Numbered from the stretch's first letter, positions 24,295 to 34,083 are shown. The stretch: DNA of 64,000 nucleotides from Eubacteriales bacterium (GCA_030524745.1 JAUNGC010000014.1:1-64000), one strand, 5' to 3'. Notes: generated from the sequence alone by a model not told the origin. Numbers and translations: made by a program.

Positions 24295-25233
24295 ATGCAT
24301 CAACTGCTTATTACCATAAAGGATTTTGAGACCCGCTTCCCAGCCGCATTTCAGAGGCTGACCGCGTCGGCTCTTTTTGATATACATCAGATTTCTTCTC
24401 TGACCGATCTCACGGAACAGGAAAAAAAGCGCTTGCTTGCGCAAACGGAGGCCTGGTTTCTTTCCACCGAAAGACTGGATGAAACATTACTGAACGATAT
24501 GCCGCTTCTTTCTATCGCTGCAAAAATGGGATCCGGCATGGACAATATCAATCTGGAAAACTGCGCCGAAAGACAAATCCGCGTTATAAATTCCAAAGGA
24601 AAAAACACCAATGCCGTAGCGGAAATGACCCTGTGTCTGATGCTCTCCGTCATGCGGCATACGCTCCCTCTTTCCGCCGCTGCCAGGGATGGAAACTGGA
24701 ATGCGCGCTGTCCCGGAAATGAAATCAGGAACAAGACCGTCGGTCTGGTCGGCTTTGGAATGATTGCCAGAAGACTGGCAGCGCTGCTCGCCCCCTTTGA
24801 GGCCGCCATTCTATCCTATGATCCGCAAATGGATGCGGTTGCGGCCAGACAACTGCATGTCACACCGGTTTCTTTTGATGAACTTCTGTCCGCTTCGGAT
24901 ATAATCAGTGTGCATATTCCCGGCCTCCCTCAAAATGAAGGTCTGTTCTGCCGCGAAACGTTTCTCCGAATGAAAAAGGGCGCCTTTTTCATCAACTGTT
25001 CCCGCGGCTCACTGGTAAGGGAAGCAGATCTGTATGAAGCGCTGCGGTCCGGTCATCTCAAAGGCGCCGCCTGCGACGTGTTTTCGCAGGAACCGCTTCC
25101 TGCCGGCAACCCACTGTTTACGCTCCCTGATTTCATCGGTACGCCTCATCTGGCGGGCATGACAGAGGAATCTATGCTGGCTGACAGTATGGAAATCGCC
25201 AATGGGCTGATCTCCCACTTTTCACGCCGATAA
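24295..25233 (+). CDS. D-2-hydroxyacid dehydrogenase
   Basis: A 312-aa NAD-dependent dehydrogenase of the D-isomer family (phosphoglycerate dehydrogenase-like). The nucleotide-binding domain shows VGLVGFGMIARRLAALLAPF (GxGxxA-type), and the catalytic residues are Arg in INCSRGSLVREADL, Glu in DVFSQEPLPAGNPL and His in GTPHLAGMT. It would interconvert a 2-keto acid and a hydroxyacid in the pathway. TACAGGAG places the start at 24295. It follows the oxidoreductase by 32 nt. Confidence 0.88.
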   Translation: MHQLLITIKDFETRFPAAFQRLTASALFDIHQISSLTDLTEQEKKRLLAQTEAWFLSTERLDETLLNDMPLLSIAAKMGSGMDNINLENCAERQIRVINSKGKNTNAVAEMTLCLMLSVMRHTLPLSAAARDGNWNARCPGNEIRNKTVGLVGFGMIARRLAALLAPFEAAILSYDPQMDAVAARQLHVTPVSFDELLSASDIISVHIPGLPQNEGLFCRETFLRMKKGAFFINCSRGSLVREADLYEALRSGHLKGAACDVFSQEPLPAGNPLFTLPDFIGTPHLAGMTEESMLADSMEIANGLISHFSRR

Positions 25234-25287
25234 TTGATTCCTTATTTACAAATAACAATAAATTTTCCAAAAGAAAGAGAATGCGAT

Positions 25288-25773
25288 ATGATTTTAGATG
25301 ATTTATCTCATGCAGAACGTTACGAAAAGCTTCACCCGCTTCTGCCCGCTGCTTTTGCCTTTTTAAAATCCCTGCATACCGGAAAAGTCCCCGCTGTGGG
25401 AACTTATCCGATTTTGGGCGAAGAATTGTATGCCGTTGTTCAGCAATATCAGACCGTTTCACCGGAAACGCTTCCATTTGAAGTACATCGGACATATATA
25501 GACCTGCAGTATCTTTTTGCCGGACAGGAGTCCGTCATCTGCTGCGACGAAAGAAAACTTCTTACCCCCACCCCCTATTCAGCGCAAAAAGATTGTCAGA
25601 CAGCCTTTCAGTCTGAATGCGCCGGCAGTATTCCTCTGACCAAAAACTGTTTTCTCCTTTTATATCCGGGAGAGGCGCACAAGCCGAAATGTATCCTGAC
25701 CGCCTCCGCTCTGGCAATAAAAGTGGTTGTTAAGATCAAAGCGGACGGTATCGGAAAGAGCGCCGCTCCCTGA
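25288..25773 (+). CDS. YhcH/YjgK/YiaL-family protein
   Basis: A 161-aa cupin-like protein of the YhcH family, associated with sialic acid and other sugar-acid catabolism as a possible epimerase. Family signs are FEVHRTYIDLQYLFAGQES and the metal-contact region LLLYPGEAHKPKCI. It ends the rightward operon. A family link with NAL-type aldolases agrees with the aldolase in the opposite arm, but no kinase or epimerase for sialic acid is present here. Confidence 0.85.
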   Translation: MILDDLSHAERYEKLHPLLPAAFAFLKSLHTGKVPAVGTYPILGEELYAVVQQYQTVSPETLPFEVHRTYIDLQYLFAGQESVICCDERKLLTPTPYSAQKDCQTAFQSECAGSIPLTKNCFLLLYPGEAHKPKCILTASALAIKVVVKIKADGIGKSAAP

Positions 25774-25794
25774 ACGGAATGTGATTTTTACGTC

Positions 25795-25832
25795 AAAACG
25801 GGGTTGCCGCTCAAAGCGTGCAACCCCGTTTT
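25795..25832. terminator. Bidirectional terminator
   Basis: AAAACGGGGTTGC and GCAACCCCGTTTT form a 13-bp perfect stem with T-runs on both strands, between the convergent YhcH and Fbp genes. Confidence 0.85.
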
Positions 25833-25842
25833 AACGTTTTTC

Positions 25843-27807
25843 TCAGCTATGTTCAATCAGCGTGCCGTCCATGTAAGCTTCCAGCAGCTTCTCCAGATGT
25901 GCGATACTCTGTTTCAACTCCGCGCCGATATCGGTATCCGCGACGAGAATCCTGCGTTTTGCAGTTTCCACAATGATCGTATCCGAAACGATATCCGTCT
26001 CCTCCCGGATCGCCGCTTCCGTGGATTCAAACGGCTTATGCGCCACCAGATTCATGCCGTGGGAGTTTTCCACCAGCGTATATCCGGCAATGCCGGTTTT
26101 TCCCTGGTATGCCTTGGAAAAACCGCCGTCGATGATCAGCAGCTTGCCGCCGCACTTGATCGGCGTTTCCCCTTTTTTCAATTCCACCGGGACATGTCCG
26201 TTAATGATGTGGGAAGATTCCGTATCCAGCCCGAATTCCCGCAGAATTTTGTTGAGCACGTCTTCATTATCCAGCAACTGATAATAAGGATTTTTTACCT
26301 CTTTATGCGTCTCTTTATCTTCCACAAAATAACGCTCAAAGGTGGTCATCTTATCCCGGCCGTACACGGGCGAGTTCGGCCCGGTCCAGATATACCAGGT
26401 AATGTCTCTTCCTTTTCTGCGCTCCTCCCGGTTCTGGGAATAAAAACCTTTTCTCGCATAAGTATCCAGCACATCATACAACGCCTTGCCGCTATAGCGT
26501 TTTCCGTAGACATTGACCTCTTTAAAATTTCCCTCGCTGTCCATGGGCACGCAGCCATGATATAACAGATTGGAATTGTGCACCTTATAAAGGCTTCCCT
26601 TGGAGAACAGAAAGCGCACATGCCGCTGCAGCTTCTCACTATGCACAAAAGCGTGGCGCAGACGGTCCACCACCTGCTCTTCCTCTTCGGTCAGGCGGTA
26701 AGGGTCCTTCGGATCAATCGTCGGGAAATCCATATCCTTCATCGGATATTCTTTCTCCCCGATTCTGACAGTTCCCGTTTCAAAATTGATCTTATCCAGC
26801 AAAAGCCGGTCATCCATCTCATATTCCGGATGGGCCATGATCAACTGTCCCTCCAGCTTGAGTTGTATGACCGCTATCGCCTTGTGCATCATCATATCCA
26901 GATGCAGATCCTTGACGTCATAGTCCGCCCCATAATGAATGGAAAAGACGCTGCAGTCCGAATTTTCATAGGTCTTCATCGCAAAGGTTGCCAGCGGAAT
27001 CAGGTTGATTCCGTAACCTTCTTCCAGAATATCCAGATTGCCGTAGCGCGCCGATACCCGGATCACCGTGGCGATACACGCCGTCTGGCCGCTGGCCGCT
27101 CCCATCCAGACGATGTCATGATTGCCCCACTGAATGTCCACGGAATGATACTGGCTTAAAGTATCCATGATGATATGAGGGCCGCGCCCTCTGTCATAAA
27201 TATCGCCGACGATATGTAAATGGTCTACCACCAGCCGCTGAATCAGATTGCACAGCGCGACAATGCACTCCGGCGCGCGCCCGATGCGAATGATCGTATG
27301 AATAATTTCATTATAATAAAGCTCTTTATCCTGAATTTCTTCCTTCTCTGTAATCAGTTCTTCGATCACATAGGAAAAATCCTTCGGCAGGGCTTTTCTC
27401 ACCTTGGATCTGGTATATTTGGAAGACACCCGCTTCGTCATCTGCACCAGCCGGTGAATCGTGATCTTAAACCAGTCCTCCAGAAGTTCCTGATCCTCTT
27501 CCTCCTGCATGACCAGTTCCAGCTTTTCCTCCGGATAATAAATGAGCGTCGCCAGACTCCGCTTATCTCTGGCGCTCAATGTATTTTCAAATTCCTCGTC
27601 AATCTTTCGTTTGACAGCGCCGGAACCGTTTTTCAGAACGTGATTAAACTGTTCCCATTCCCCATGAATATCCGTCAGGAAATGCTCCGTCCCCTTAGGC
27701 AGACTCATGATCGCCTGCATATTGATGATTTCCGTAGCGGCGTCCGCAATGGTGGGAAACTGCTTCGACAGGCTCTTTAAATATGCCTGATATTCAAAAT
27801 CTTCCAT
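25843..27807 (-). CDS. fbp: Fructose-1,6-bisphosphatase, class III
   Basis: Gluconeogenic phosphatase of Firmicutes, 654 aa (usual ~640-670). It is a metallophosphoesterase: LTDIHGEWEQF, GDIYDRGRGPHIIMD and WGNHDIVWMGA supply the metal ligands, with INGHVPVELKKGETP near the C-terminus. It hydrolyses fructose 1,6-bisphosphate to fructose 6-phosphate with Mn2+. The ATG at 27807 follows GGAGAG; a GTG at 27813 is possible but poorly spaced. It follows dapB by 2 nt, so the two are co-transcribed, which is unusual functionally (lysine plus gluconeogenesis). Confidence 0.95.
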   Translation of the reverse strand: MEDFEYQAYLKSLSKQFPTIADAATEIINMQAIMSLPKGTEHFLTDIHGEWEQFNHVLKNGSGAVKRKIDEEFENTLSARDKRSLATLIYYPEEKLELVMQEEEDQELLEDWFKITIHRLVQMTKRVSSKYTRSKVRKALPKDFSYVIEELITEKEEIQDKELYYNEIIHTIIRIGRAPECIVALCNLIQRLVVDHLHIVGDIYDRGRGPHIIMDTLSQYHSVDIQWGNHDIVWMGAASGQTACIATVIRVSARYGNLDILEEGYGINLIPLATFAMKTYENSDCSVFSIHYGADYDVKDLHLDMMMHKAIAVIQLKLEGQLIMAHPEYEMDDRLLLDKINFETGTVRIGEKEYPMKDMDFPTIDPKDPYRLTEEEEQVVDRLRHAFVHSEKLQRHVRFLFSKGSLYKVHNSNLLYHGCVPMDSEGNFKEVNVYGKRYSGKALYDVLDTYARKGFYSQNREERRKGRDITWYIWTGPNSPVYGRDKMTTFERYFVEDKETHKEVKNPYYQLLDNEDVLNKILREFGLDTESSHIINGHVPVELKKGETPIKCGGKLLIIDGGFSKAYQGKTGIAGYTLVENSHGMNLVAHKPFESTEAAIREETDIVSDTIIVETAKRRILVADTDIGAELKQSIAHLEKLLEAYMDGTLIEHS

Positions 27808-27809
27808 GT

Positions 27810-28571
27810 TCACTCTCCGTCGATCACATTGCTCATGTTATAGAGTCCGGCCGGTTTTCCCTTCATATACTTCGCCGCCTGAATCGCTCCCTTGCCGAAA
27901 ACCGCCTTGGAATATGCCCTGTGGGAAAATGTGATCACTTCGTCCGCACCGGCAAAAATCACGTCATGATCCCCGACGATTGTTCCGCCCCGCACCGCAG
28001 AAATGCCGATTTCCTTCTTCGGACGTCTTTCCCTGCGTTCGCTTCTGTCATAAACATATTCGTATTTTTCTTCGAAAGCGTCGTTCACCGCGTCCGCCAG
28101 CGCGATCGCCGTGCCGCTGGGCGCATCCACTTTCAGATTATGGTGCTTTTCCACGATTTCGATATCAAATCCGGCCTCCGCAAGAACCGGAGACGCTTCC
28201 TTCAAAAGCTTCATCAGTAGATTTACGCCCAGCGACATATTTGCGGAACGCAGCACCGCCACCTTTTGGGAAGCCTCCTTCACATGCGCGAGTTGTTCTT
28301 CTGAAAGCCCTGTGGTGCAGAGCACGCAGGGAATCTGCCTTTCCACACAATAATCCAGCAGCGCGTCCACCGCTTTAGCGGAAGCGAAATCAATCACCGC
28401 GTCCGCTTCTGCATCGCATGATGAAAGCGATGTATAAACCGGGTAAGCGTTCTGAATGTGATCGCTCACATCCACGCCCGCCACGATCTCGATTTCAGAA
28501 TCCTCCTCTATCAGCTTCGTGATCACCTGTCCCATTTTTCCGTTACAGCCATGCATGATTACTTTAACCAT
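27810..28571 (-). CDS. dapB: 4-Hydroxy-tetrahydrodipicolinate reductase
   Basis: Second committed step of lysine/diaminopimelate synthesis, 253 aa. The NAD(P)H site is MVKVIMHGCNGKMGQVITKL at the N-terminus; the catalytic segment EKHHNLKVDAPSGTA (His-His and Lys) is intact, and FSHRAYSKAVFGKGA closes the tetramer domain. It feeds both lysine and peptidoglycan and, in spore-formers, dipicolinate. It lies downstream of dapA behind an intercistronic hairpin. Confidence 0.95.
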   Translation of the reverse strand: MVKVIMHGCNGKMGQVITKLIEEDSEIEIVAGVDVSDHIQNAYPVYTSLSSCDAEADAVIDFASAKAVDALLDYCVERQIPCVLCTTGLSEEQLAHVKEASQKVAVLRSANMSLGVNLLMKLLKEASPVLAEAGFDIEIVEKHHNLKVDAPSGTAIALADAVNDAFEEKYEYVYDRSERRERRPKKEIGISAVRGGTIVGDHDVIFAGADEVITFSHRAYSKAVFGKGAIQAAKYMKGKPAGLYNMSNVIDGE

Positions 28572-28645
28572 TCTTTTCCTCCATTCTTCAAAAACGTTCC
28601 CATTATCCTGTCAGAAGCGCATCCCGTCAGGCGCGATACACGTAA

Positions 28646-28674
28646 GCAGGCTGGGACGCCCGATCCCAGCCTGC
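28646..28674 (-). terminator. Hairpin between dapA and dapB
   Basis: GCAGGCTGGGA and TCCCAGCCTGC form a perfect 11-bp stem with a 7-nt loop and no U-run on the minus strand. It probably stabilises or attenuates the dapA-dapB-fbp transcript rather than ending it. Confidence 0.55.
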
Positions 28675-28690
28675 AAAATAATGCTGTCCC

Positions 28691-29575
28691 TTATAATACG
28701 CCAAAAGCTTTCAATTCTTTTTCCAGTCTCGCAGCATGCTCCGGCTCCATTTCGGTCAGCGGCATGCGCAGCGTGCCGCCGCAAAGTCCCATCAATTCCG
28801 CCGCCTTCTTCACAGGGATCGGATTCACTTCGCAAAACAGCGCGTCAACAAGCGGAAGCGCGCGAAGCTGCAGTTTGCAGCTACCTTCCACATCCCCTTC
28901 AAAGAAACGGCTGCATATTTCATGGGTCTGGCCGGGCGCCACATTGGAAAGTACGGAAATCACGCCCTTACCTCCCAGTGAGAGCATCGGCACAATGATG
29001 CCGTCCTCGCCGGAATACAAATCCACACAGCCGTCCGCCAACTGCATCAGATGCGCAGTCTGGCTGATATTGCCCGTCGCGTCCTTCACTCCCACGATAT
29101 TCTCCACCTCTCTGCAGAGACGCACAATCGTCTCCGGCAAAAGAGCCACGCCGGTACGTCCGGGAATGTTATAAAGAATCACCGGAATCTTAACGGAATC
29201 CGCAATGGTCTTAAAGTGCTGATACAAACCGTTCTGCGTTCCTTTATTGTAGTAAGGCGTCACCAGAAGCAGGCCATCCGCGCCGGATTTCTCCGCTTCC
29301 TGCGAAAGATATACGGCTGTCTGCGTGCAGTTGGAACCGGTTCCCGCAATGACGGGAATTCTGTGATTCACCTTCTCCACGCAATACCGGATCACATCCA
29401 GATGTTCCTCATGCGTCAGCGTTGAGGACTCGCCGGTTGTGCCGCAGACGATAATCGCATCCGTTTTATTCTGAACCTGAAATTCAATGAGTTCTCCGAA
29501 TTTCTCGTAATCAACAGATCCATCTTCATGAAAGGGAGTAATAATCGCAACTCCCGCGCCCTTAAATATTGCCAT
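28691..29575 (-). CDS. dapA: 4-Hydroxy-tetrahydrodipicolinate synthase
   Basis: Condenses pyruvate with aspartate semialdehyde at the start of the lysine branch, 294 aa. CGTTGESSTLTHEEH, the Schiff-base Lys in VGVKDATGNIS, the Tyr in LVTPYYNKGTQNGLY and the IPGRTGV loop are all present. The start at 29575 follows GAGGAGG; the frame extends eight codons further but overlaps the ribosome site. It has its own promoter and heads the dapA-dapB-fbp unit. Confidence 0.95.
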   Translation of the reverse strand: MAIFKGAGVAIITPFHEDGSVDYEKFGELIEFQVQNKTDAIIVCGTTGESSTLTHEEHLDVIRYCVEKVNHRIPVIAGTGSNCTQTAVYLSQEAEKSGADGLLLVTPYYNKGTQNGLYQHFKTIADSVKIPVILYNIPGRTGVALLPETIVRLCREVENIVGVKDATGNISQTAHLMQLADGCVDLYSGEDGIIVPMLSLGGKGVISVLSNVAPGQTHEICSRFFEGDVEGSCKLQLRALPLVDALFCEVNPIPVKKAAELMGLCGGTLRMPLTEMEPEHAARLEKELKAFGVL

Positions 29576-29628
29576 ATTAACCTCCTCATACGCCAGCATC
29601 AGACAAATCGAAACTTAATTTTAGAAGT

Positions 29629-29657
29629 ATTTTATCACCCGGATAAAGCGCTGTCAA
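29629..29657 (-). promoter_or_regulatory. dapA promoter
   Basis: Minus-strand TTGACA (29652-29657), 17 bp, TAAAAT (29629-29634). The leader to the ATG is only ~45 nt, too short for a lysine riboswitch. Confidence 0.75.
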
Positions 29658-29741
29658 CAACGAAAGCGGCCCCGCATAATGCACGGCCGCCCTGTTAAAT
29701 TACTGTTCATGCCATGGCCGGTACCCCGGTCATAAACCTGA

Positions 29742-30221
29742 CTATTTTCTGCACTCTATGCTGGAAACCGTGTCCGCCAGCGCGCACATTTCCTCGCTCA
29801 TACTGATCCCGGTCAGAATCACGTCCGTATCATCTCCCCGCGCTTCCAGCACGCTTTTGAGATCCTGTTCCGCAACGATACCGTTATCCACCAGACCGAG
29901 CACTTCATCCAGAATCAAAAGATCACATTCTCCGGTATTAAGCACCTTCTTTGCAAAATTCAGACCGTTCTTCATGTTCTGAATCTCTTCCCGCTTTTTC
30001 TCTTCCGGCAGCTTCATAAAATCGCAATCCGATTTTTCAAAGCGGAACACCTTTATTTCCGGTTCCAGGCGTCTCTGGTATTGGGATTCCTCCAGACCGT
30101 TTCCCTTCAAAAACTGAATAATCACCACATGCTTTCCTCTGGCCGCAGCCATCGCGGCCTCTCCCAGCGCTGCAAGGGATTTTCCATGGCCCTTCCCCGT
30201 ATAAATGTGAATCCTGCCCAT
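29742..30221 (-). CDS. cobO: Corrinoid adenosyltransferase (CobO/BtuR type)
   Basis: A 159-aa ATP:cob(I)alamin/cobyrinate adenosyltransferase. The P-loop TGKGHGKSLAALG (residues ~7-19), the strand HVVIIQFLKGNGLEESQYQR and the LLILDEVLGLVDNGIV Walker B region are intact. It adds the 5'-deoxyadenosyl group to reduced corrinoid. No other cobalamin genes are near, so a salvage role is likely. The start is set at MGRIHIY because an upstream ATG lies within the ribosome-site region. Confidence 0.9.
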   Translation of the reverse strand: MGRIHIYTGKGHGKSLAALGEAAMAAARGKHVVIIQFLKGNGLEESQYQRRLEPEIKVFRFEKSDCDFMKLPEEKKREEIQNMKNGLNFAKKVLNTGECDLLILDEVLGLVDNGIVAEQDLKSVLEARGDDTDVILTGISMSEEMCALADTVSSIECRK

Positions 30222-30354
30222 TCTGCGTTTTCCTTCCCCCAACAGACGCGCTGTATGCCGATTTCCGCGTCCTTTTGGGACATTCTACCATGAAACGCCT
30301 GAATATGCAAGTTTTACGTTCCGGCACTGTTTTACGTTCCGGCACAGGCTCTCT

Positions 30355-30984
30355 TTATTCCTCTATCAACTCCAGTTTGCTCACGGACACCTCATAGGCA
30401 ATTCTCTTTTCCAACTGGTCATCCGATAATTTTTTCATGTATTCCCTGCTCTGGATTCTCCCCCAGACCGCGCAGTGCGCGCCCACCTCGAAGCTTCCTG
30501 CATAACGGGCGTTACGTCCCCAGCAGATGCAGGGAATGTAGTCGGATTTTCCGTAAGGGCGGTTCACCGCCAGAAGCACATCCGCAATCTCTCTTCCCAG
30601 CGGTGTTTTTCTGTAAACCGGCTCTTTGCAGATATAACCGTCCAGATAGATCTGATTGGTGCGGGAACTCTCTTCCAGTTCATCCACAAAGGTGATCTCT
30701 CTGGCGAATACGGACAGGATCAGTTTATTTTTCCGCTCTTCATGCCGGTTATAGGACCGGAATTGTCCGGAGATGCTCACATATTCTCCCTGATAATCCT
30801 CTTCCACATCGATCAGTCTTTCGGACACCATGATCGGAATGATATCATAGGATTCGCTCAGGCGGGCCACTTCCACATCCACCATATAAAATCCTTCCCC
30901 GAAGATCTCGTGGCTGTACGTAAATCCGCTCACGATTTTGCCCATGATCACTACCTGGTTGTTTTCAATTACCTTATCTGTCAT
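30355..30984 (-). CDS. Single-strand DNA-binding protein with two OB folds
   Basis: A 209-aa protein with two SSB-type OB domains in tandem: residues ~8-105 (NQVVIMGKIVSGFTYSHEIF ... YVSISGQFRSY) and ~115-205 (IYLDGYICKEPVYRKTPLGR, then EIADVLLAVNRPYGKSDYIP). The second half is the classic SSB-like core; the first is diverged. There is no acidic DDDIPF-like tail, so it is not the main SSB that recruits partner proteins, but a paralogue. GGGAG before the ATG sets the start; longer frames are rejected. Confidence 0.8.
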   Translation of the reverse strand: MTDKVIENNQVVIMGKIVSGFTYSHEIFGEGFYMVDVEVARLSESYDIIPIMVSERLIDVEEDYQGEYVSISGQFRSYNRHEERKNKLILSVFAREITFVDELEESSRTNQIYLDGYICKEPVYRKTPLGREIADVLLAVNRPYGKSDYIPCICWGRNARYAGSFEVGAHCAVWGRIQSREYMKKLSDDQLEKRIAYEVSVSKLELIEE

Positions 30985-31229
30985 TTTGAAGTTCTCCCTT
31001 CTTGATACAAGAATTTTTTCCCGGAAACCGTCTCCACATTCTGTTTCTTCCATATATAAAAGCAGCATAGCGGCGCGTCTCCTGTCATGTATTATCATTT
31101 TATGGATATACTGGAAAAAATAGACCATGGCGGCAGCGCAGCTTTCGCGCCTATTCGACAGCAGCGCGCATTTTACGGTTCCGACAGCGCTTTTTTCGTC
31201 GAAGAAAGGGCGTTTTGGCGTATTTTTAG

Positions 31230-31258
31230 TTGCAAGGCGAAAACAAGGGTGCTATACT
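31230..31258 (+). promoter_or_regulatory. typA promoter
   Basis: TTGCAA (31230-31235), 17 bp, TATACT (31253-31258), about 60 nt before the typA start. The rest of the 333-nt gap between ssb-like gene and typA shows no ORF with a ribosome site. Confidence 0.65.
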
Positions 31259-31317
31259 TGTACCGTTTGAATGAAGGAAAATTGAGATGCCGCCTGCGCG
31301 GCAGAATGTGAGGAATT

Positions 31318-33150
31318 ATGAATCAGAAAAGAGAAGATGTGAGGAATGTAGCCATCATTGCCCATGTCGATCATGGTAAAACCACCCTGGTGGACGAACT
31401 TTTAAAGCAAAGCGGCGTTTTCCGCGAAAATCAGGAAGTTGCGGAGCGCGTCATGGACTCTAACGCCATCGAGCGGGAACGCGGCATCACCATTCTCTCC
31501 AAAAATACGGCCGTCATGTATAACGGCGTAAAAATCAATATTATCGATACCCCCGGACATGCGGATTTCGGCGGCGAAGTGGAACGCGTACTGAAGATGG
31601 TAAACGGCGTCATTCTCGTCGTGGACGCGTTTGAAGGTCCCATGCCCCAGACCCGCTTCGTGCTGAAAAAAGCGCTGGAACTGCAGCTTTCCGTCATCGT
31701 CTGCATCAATAAGATCGACCGTCCCGAAGCCCGTCCCCTGGCCGTCGTAGACGAAGTTCTGGAACTGTTTCTGGATCTGGACGCCAACGACGAGCAGCTT
31801 GACTGCCCCTTTGTTTTCGCATCCGCCAAGACCGGCAGCGCGACGACCAATATCACGGTAAAAAACAAAGATATGAAGCCTCTGTTCGACACGATCATCG
31901 ATTATATTCCCGCCCCCGAAGGCGATCCGGAGGCCGGCACGCAACTCTTGATCAGCACCATCGACTACAACGAGTATGTGGGCCGCATCGGCGTCGGCAA
32001 AGTGGATAACGGCAAAATTTCCGTCAATCAGGAGGTTGTCATCGTCAACCACCATGATCCCGAAAAGCAGAAAAAAGTAAAGGTGAGCAAACTCTATGAG
32101 TTTGACGGTTTAAATAAGGTGGAAGTAAAGGAAGCACAGATCGGCTCCATCGTGGCAATTTCCGGCATTTCGGACATTCACATCGGCGACACCCTCTGCT
32201 CCCCCGAAAATCCGACGCCGATTCCGTTCCAGAAAATTTCCGAACCCACCATCGCCATGCACTTCATGGTGAACGATTCTCCTCTGGCCGGAAAGGAAGG
32301 CAAATATATCACCAGCCGCCATCTGCGCGACAGGCTTTTCAGGGAATTGAACACCGACGTTTCTCTCCGCGTGGAAGAAACGGAATCCACCGACAGCTTT
32401 AAGGTTTCCGGCAGAGGCGAACTGCATCTGTCCGTCCTGATCGAAAACATGCGCCGGGAGGGATATGAATTTGCAGTCAGCAAAGCCGAAGTTTTATATC
32501 GATATGATGAAAAGGGACATAAACTGGAGCCCATGGAACAGGTATATATCGATGTTCCCGAAGAATTCGCCGGAAATGTCATCGAAAAGCTGGGGCAGAG
32601 AAAAGGCGAACTGGTCAATATGACCCCCGGCAACGGCGGCACAACCCGCCTGGAATTCATGATTCCTTCCCGCGGACTGATCGGTTACCGCGGAGAATTT
32701 TTGACGGATACCAAAGGAAACGGCGTCATGAATGCGGTATTTGACAGCTACGGTCCCTACAAGGGCGACATCTCCTACCGGAATCTCGGTTCCCTGATCG
32801 CCTTTGAAGCGGGGGAAGCCATCACCTACGGACTGTATAACGCTCAGGAACGCGGCGTTCTCTTCATCGGTCCCGGTGAAAAAGTATATGCCGGAATGGT
32901 CATCGGCCAGACCGGACGCAGCGAGGATATCGAGGTCAACGTCTGCAAAACCAAGAAACTGACCAATACCCGTTCCTCCAGCGCGGACGAGGCGCTTCGC
33001 CTGACGCCGCCCAGAATCTTAAGTCTGGAACAGGCGCTGGATTTCATCGACACTGACGAACTGCTGGAAGTAACGCCCACTTCTCTTCGTATCCGCAAGA
33101 AAATTCTGGATCACACGATGCGCAAGCGCGCGGCGATGCAGGGGAAGTGA
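31318..33150 (+). CDS. typA: Ribosome-associated GTPase TypA/BipA
   Basis: A 610-aa translational GTPase of usual length that acts on the ribosome in 50S assembly and stress adaptation. G1 [14 protein letters not shown]2 ERERGITI, G3 DTPGHADF, G4 CINKIDR and G5 FASAKTG are all intact in residues 10-165. EF-G-like domain II, domains III and V, and the TypA-specific C-terminal domain ([17 protein letters not shown]-like) follow. GAGGAATT precedes the ATG. It is a single-gene transcript ending in a very long inverted repeat. Confidence 0.96.
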   Translation: MNQKREDVRNVAIIAHVDHGKTTLVDELLKQSGVFRENQEVAERVMDSNAIERERGITILSKNTAVMYNGVKINIIDTPGHADFGGEVERVLKMVNGVILVVDAFEGPMPQTRFVLKKALELQLSVIVCINKIDRPEARPLAVVDEVLELFLDLDANDEQLDCPFVFASAKTGSATTNITVKNKDMKPLFDTIIDYIPAPEGDPEAGTQLLISTIDYNEYVGRIGVGKVDNGKISVNQEVVIVNHHDPEKQKKVKVSKLYEFDGLNKVEVKEAQIGSIVAISGISDIHIGDTLCSPENPTPIPFQKISEPTIAMHFMVNDSPLAGKEGKYITSRHLRDRLFRELNTDVSLRVEETESTDSFKVSGRGELHLSVLIENMRREGYEFAVSKAEVLYRYDEKGHKLEPMEQVYIDVPEEFAGNVIEKLGQRKGELVNMTPGNGGTTRLEFMIPSRGLIGYRGEFLTDTKGNGVMNAVFDSYGPYKGDISYRNLGSLIAFEAGEAITYGLYNAQERGVLFIGPGEKVYAGMVIGQTGRSEDIEVNVCKTKKLTNTRSSSADEALRLTPPRILSLEQALDFIDTDELLEVTPTSLRIRKKILDHTMRKRAAMQGK

Positions 33151-33162
33151 CAGACAGGACGC

Positions 33163-33316
33163 CATCGGGCCCGTCCGCATATTGTCTTTGGGCACGCTCC
33201 CGCTCCAAAAAAACGAAGCTGCTAAGTTCGCGCGGTCCTTCGACTGCGCTCACTAAGCGGCTTCGTTTTTTTGGAGCGGAGCTTGCCCTGCATACGATAT
33301 GCGGACGGGCCCGATG
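33163..33316. repeat. 154-bp inverted repeat between convergent genes
   Basis: An extended imperfect palindrome. The outer arms (33163-33180 and 33299-33316) are an exact 18-bp match, CATCGGGCCCGTCCGCAT to ATGCGGACGGGCCCGATG. The inner arms around 33199-33219 and 33258-33278 pair GCTCC-AAAAAAACGAAGC with GCTTCGTTTTTTT-GGAGC. The inner T7 runs would terminate transcripts from both typA and the convergent exonuclease gene. The total length far exceeds a normal terminator. Confidence 0.8.
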
Positions 33317-33330
33317 GCTGGATAACATTT

Positions 33331-34083
33331 TCACCGCAGGAAAAGTCCTACCGGACAATGGTCGGAACCGAGGATGTCGGTGTAGATCTTCGCATCCTCC
33401 AGTCTGTCCTTTAAGCACTCCGATACGATAAAATAGTCGATGCGCCATCCGGCGTTTTTCGCCCGCGCCTGAAACTGGTATGACCACCAGGAATAAATTC
33501 CCGTCTGGTCGGGATAAAAATACCGGAAAGTATCAATAAAGCCTTTGTCAAGAAGCGCCGTCATTTTCGCTCTCTCCTCGTCGGTAAAGCCCGCATTCTT
33601 CCGGTTCGTCTTCGGATTTTTCAGATCGATTTCCTTATGCGCCACATTCAAATCGCCGCAGAAGATCACCGGTTTCTTTTCTTCCAGTTTCTTTAAATAG
33701 GAAAGGAAGGCATCCTCCCACCGCATCCGGTAATCCAGACGCGTCAGTTCTCTTTGAGAATTGGGTGTATATACCGTAATCACATAATATTCCGGAAATT
33801 CCAGCGTGATAACGCGGCCCTCGTGGTCGTGCTCTTCTATGCCGATGCCGTAGGCCACGGACAGCGGCTCCTGTTTTGTAAAAACCGCCGTGCCGGAATA
33901 CCCTTTCTTCTCGGCGCTGTTCCAATACTGATAATATCCGGGCAGTTCCAGTTCGATCTGTCCGGGCTGCAGCTTCGTCTCCTGCAGGCAGAAAATATCC
34001 GCGTCCGCTTCCTTAAAAAAATCCATAAATCCCTTTGTCACGCAGGCGCGAAGCCCGTTTACATTCCAGGAAATAAATTTCAT
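33331..34083 (-). CDS. xth: Exodeoxyribonuclease III
   Basis: AP endonuclease/3' exonuclease for base excision repair, 250 aa. The catalytic motifs are NVNGLRA (start), [13 protein letters not shown], the Tyr in [18 protein letters not shown] and the C-terminal GSDHCPVGL. The RIDYF segment positions the final His-Asp. GAGGAGAAATTGAG precedes the ATG at 34083; the eight-codon upstream extension is rejected. Confidence 0.95.
   Translation of the reverse strand: MKFISWNVNGLRACVTKGFMDFFKEADADIFCLQETKLQPGQIELELPGYYQYWNSAEKKGYSGTAVFTKQEPLSVAYGIGIEEHDHEGRVITLEFPEYYVITVYTPNSQRELTRLDYRMRWEDAFLSYLKKLEEKKPVIFCGDLNVAHKEIDLKNPKTNRKNAGFTDEERAKMTALLDKGFIDTFRYFYPDQTGIYSWWSYQFQARAKNAGWRIDYFIVSECLKDRLEDAKIYTDILGSDHCPVGLFLR

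Noticed and set aside
29576-29741. Lysine riboswitch upstream of dapA
   Set aside because: The promoter lies only ~45 nt from the start codon, and no long structured leader fits between them.
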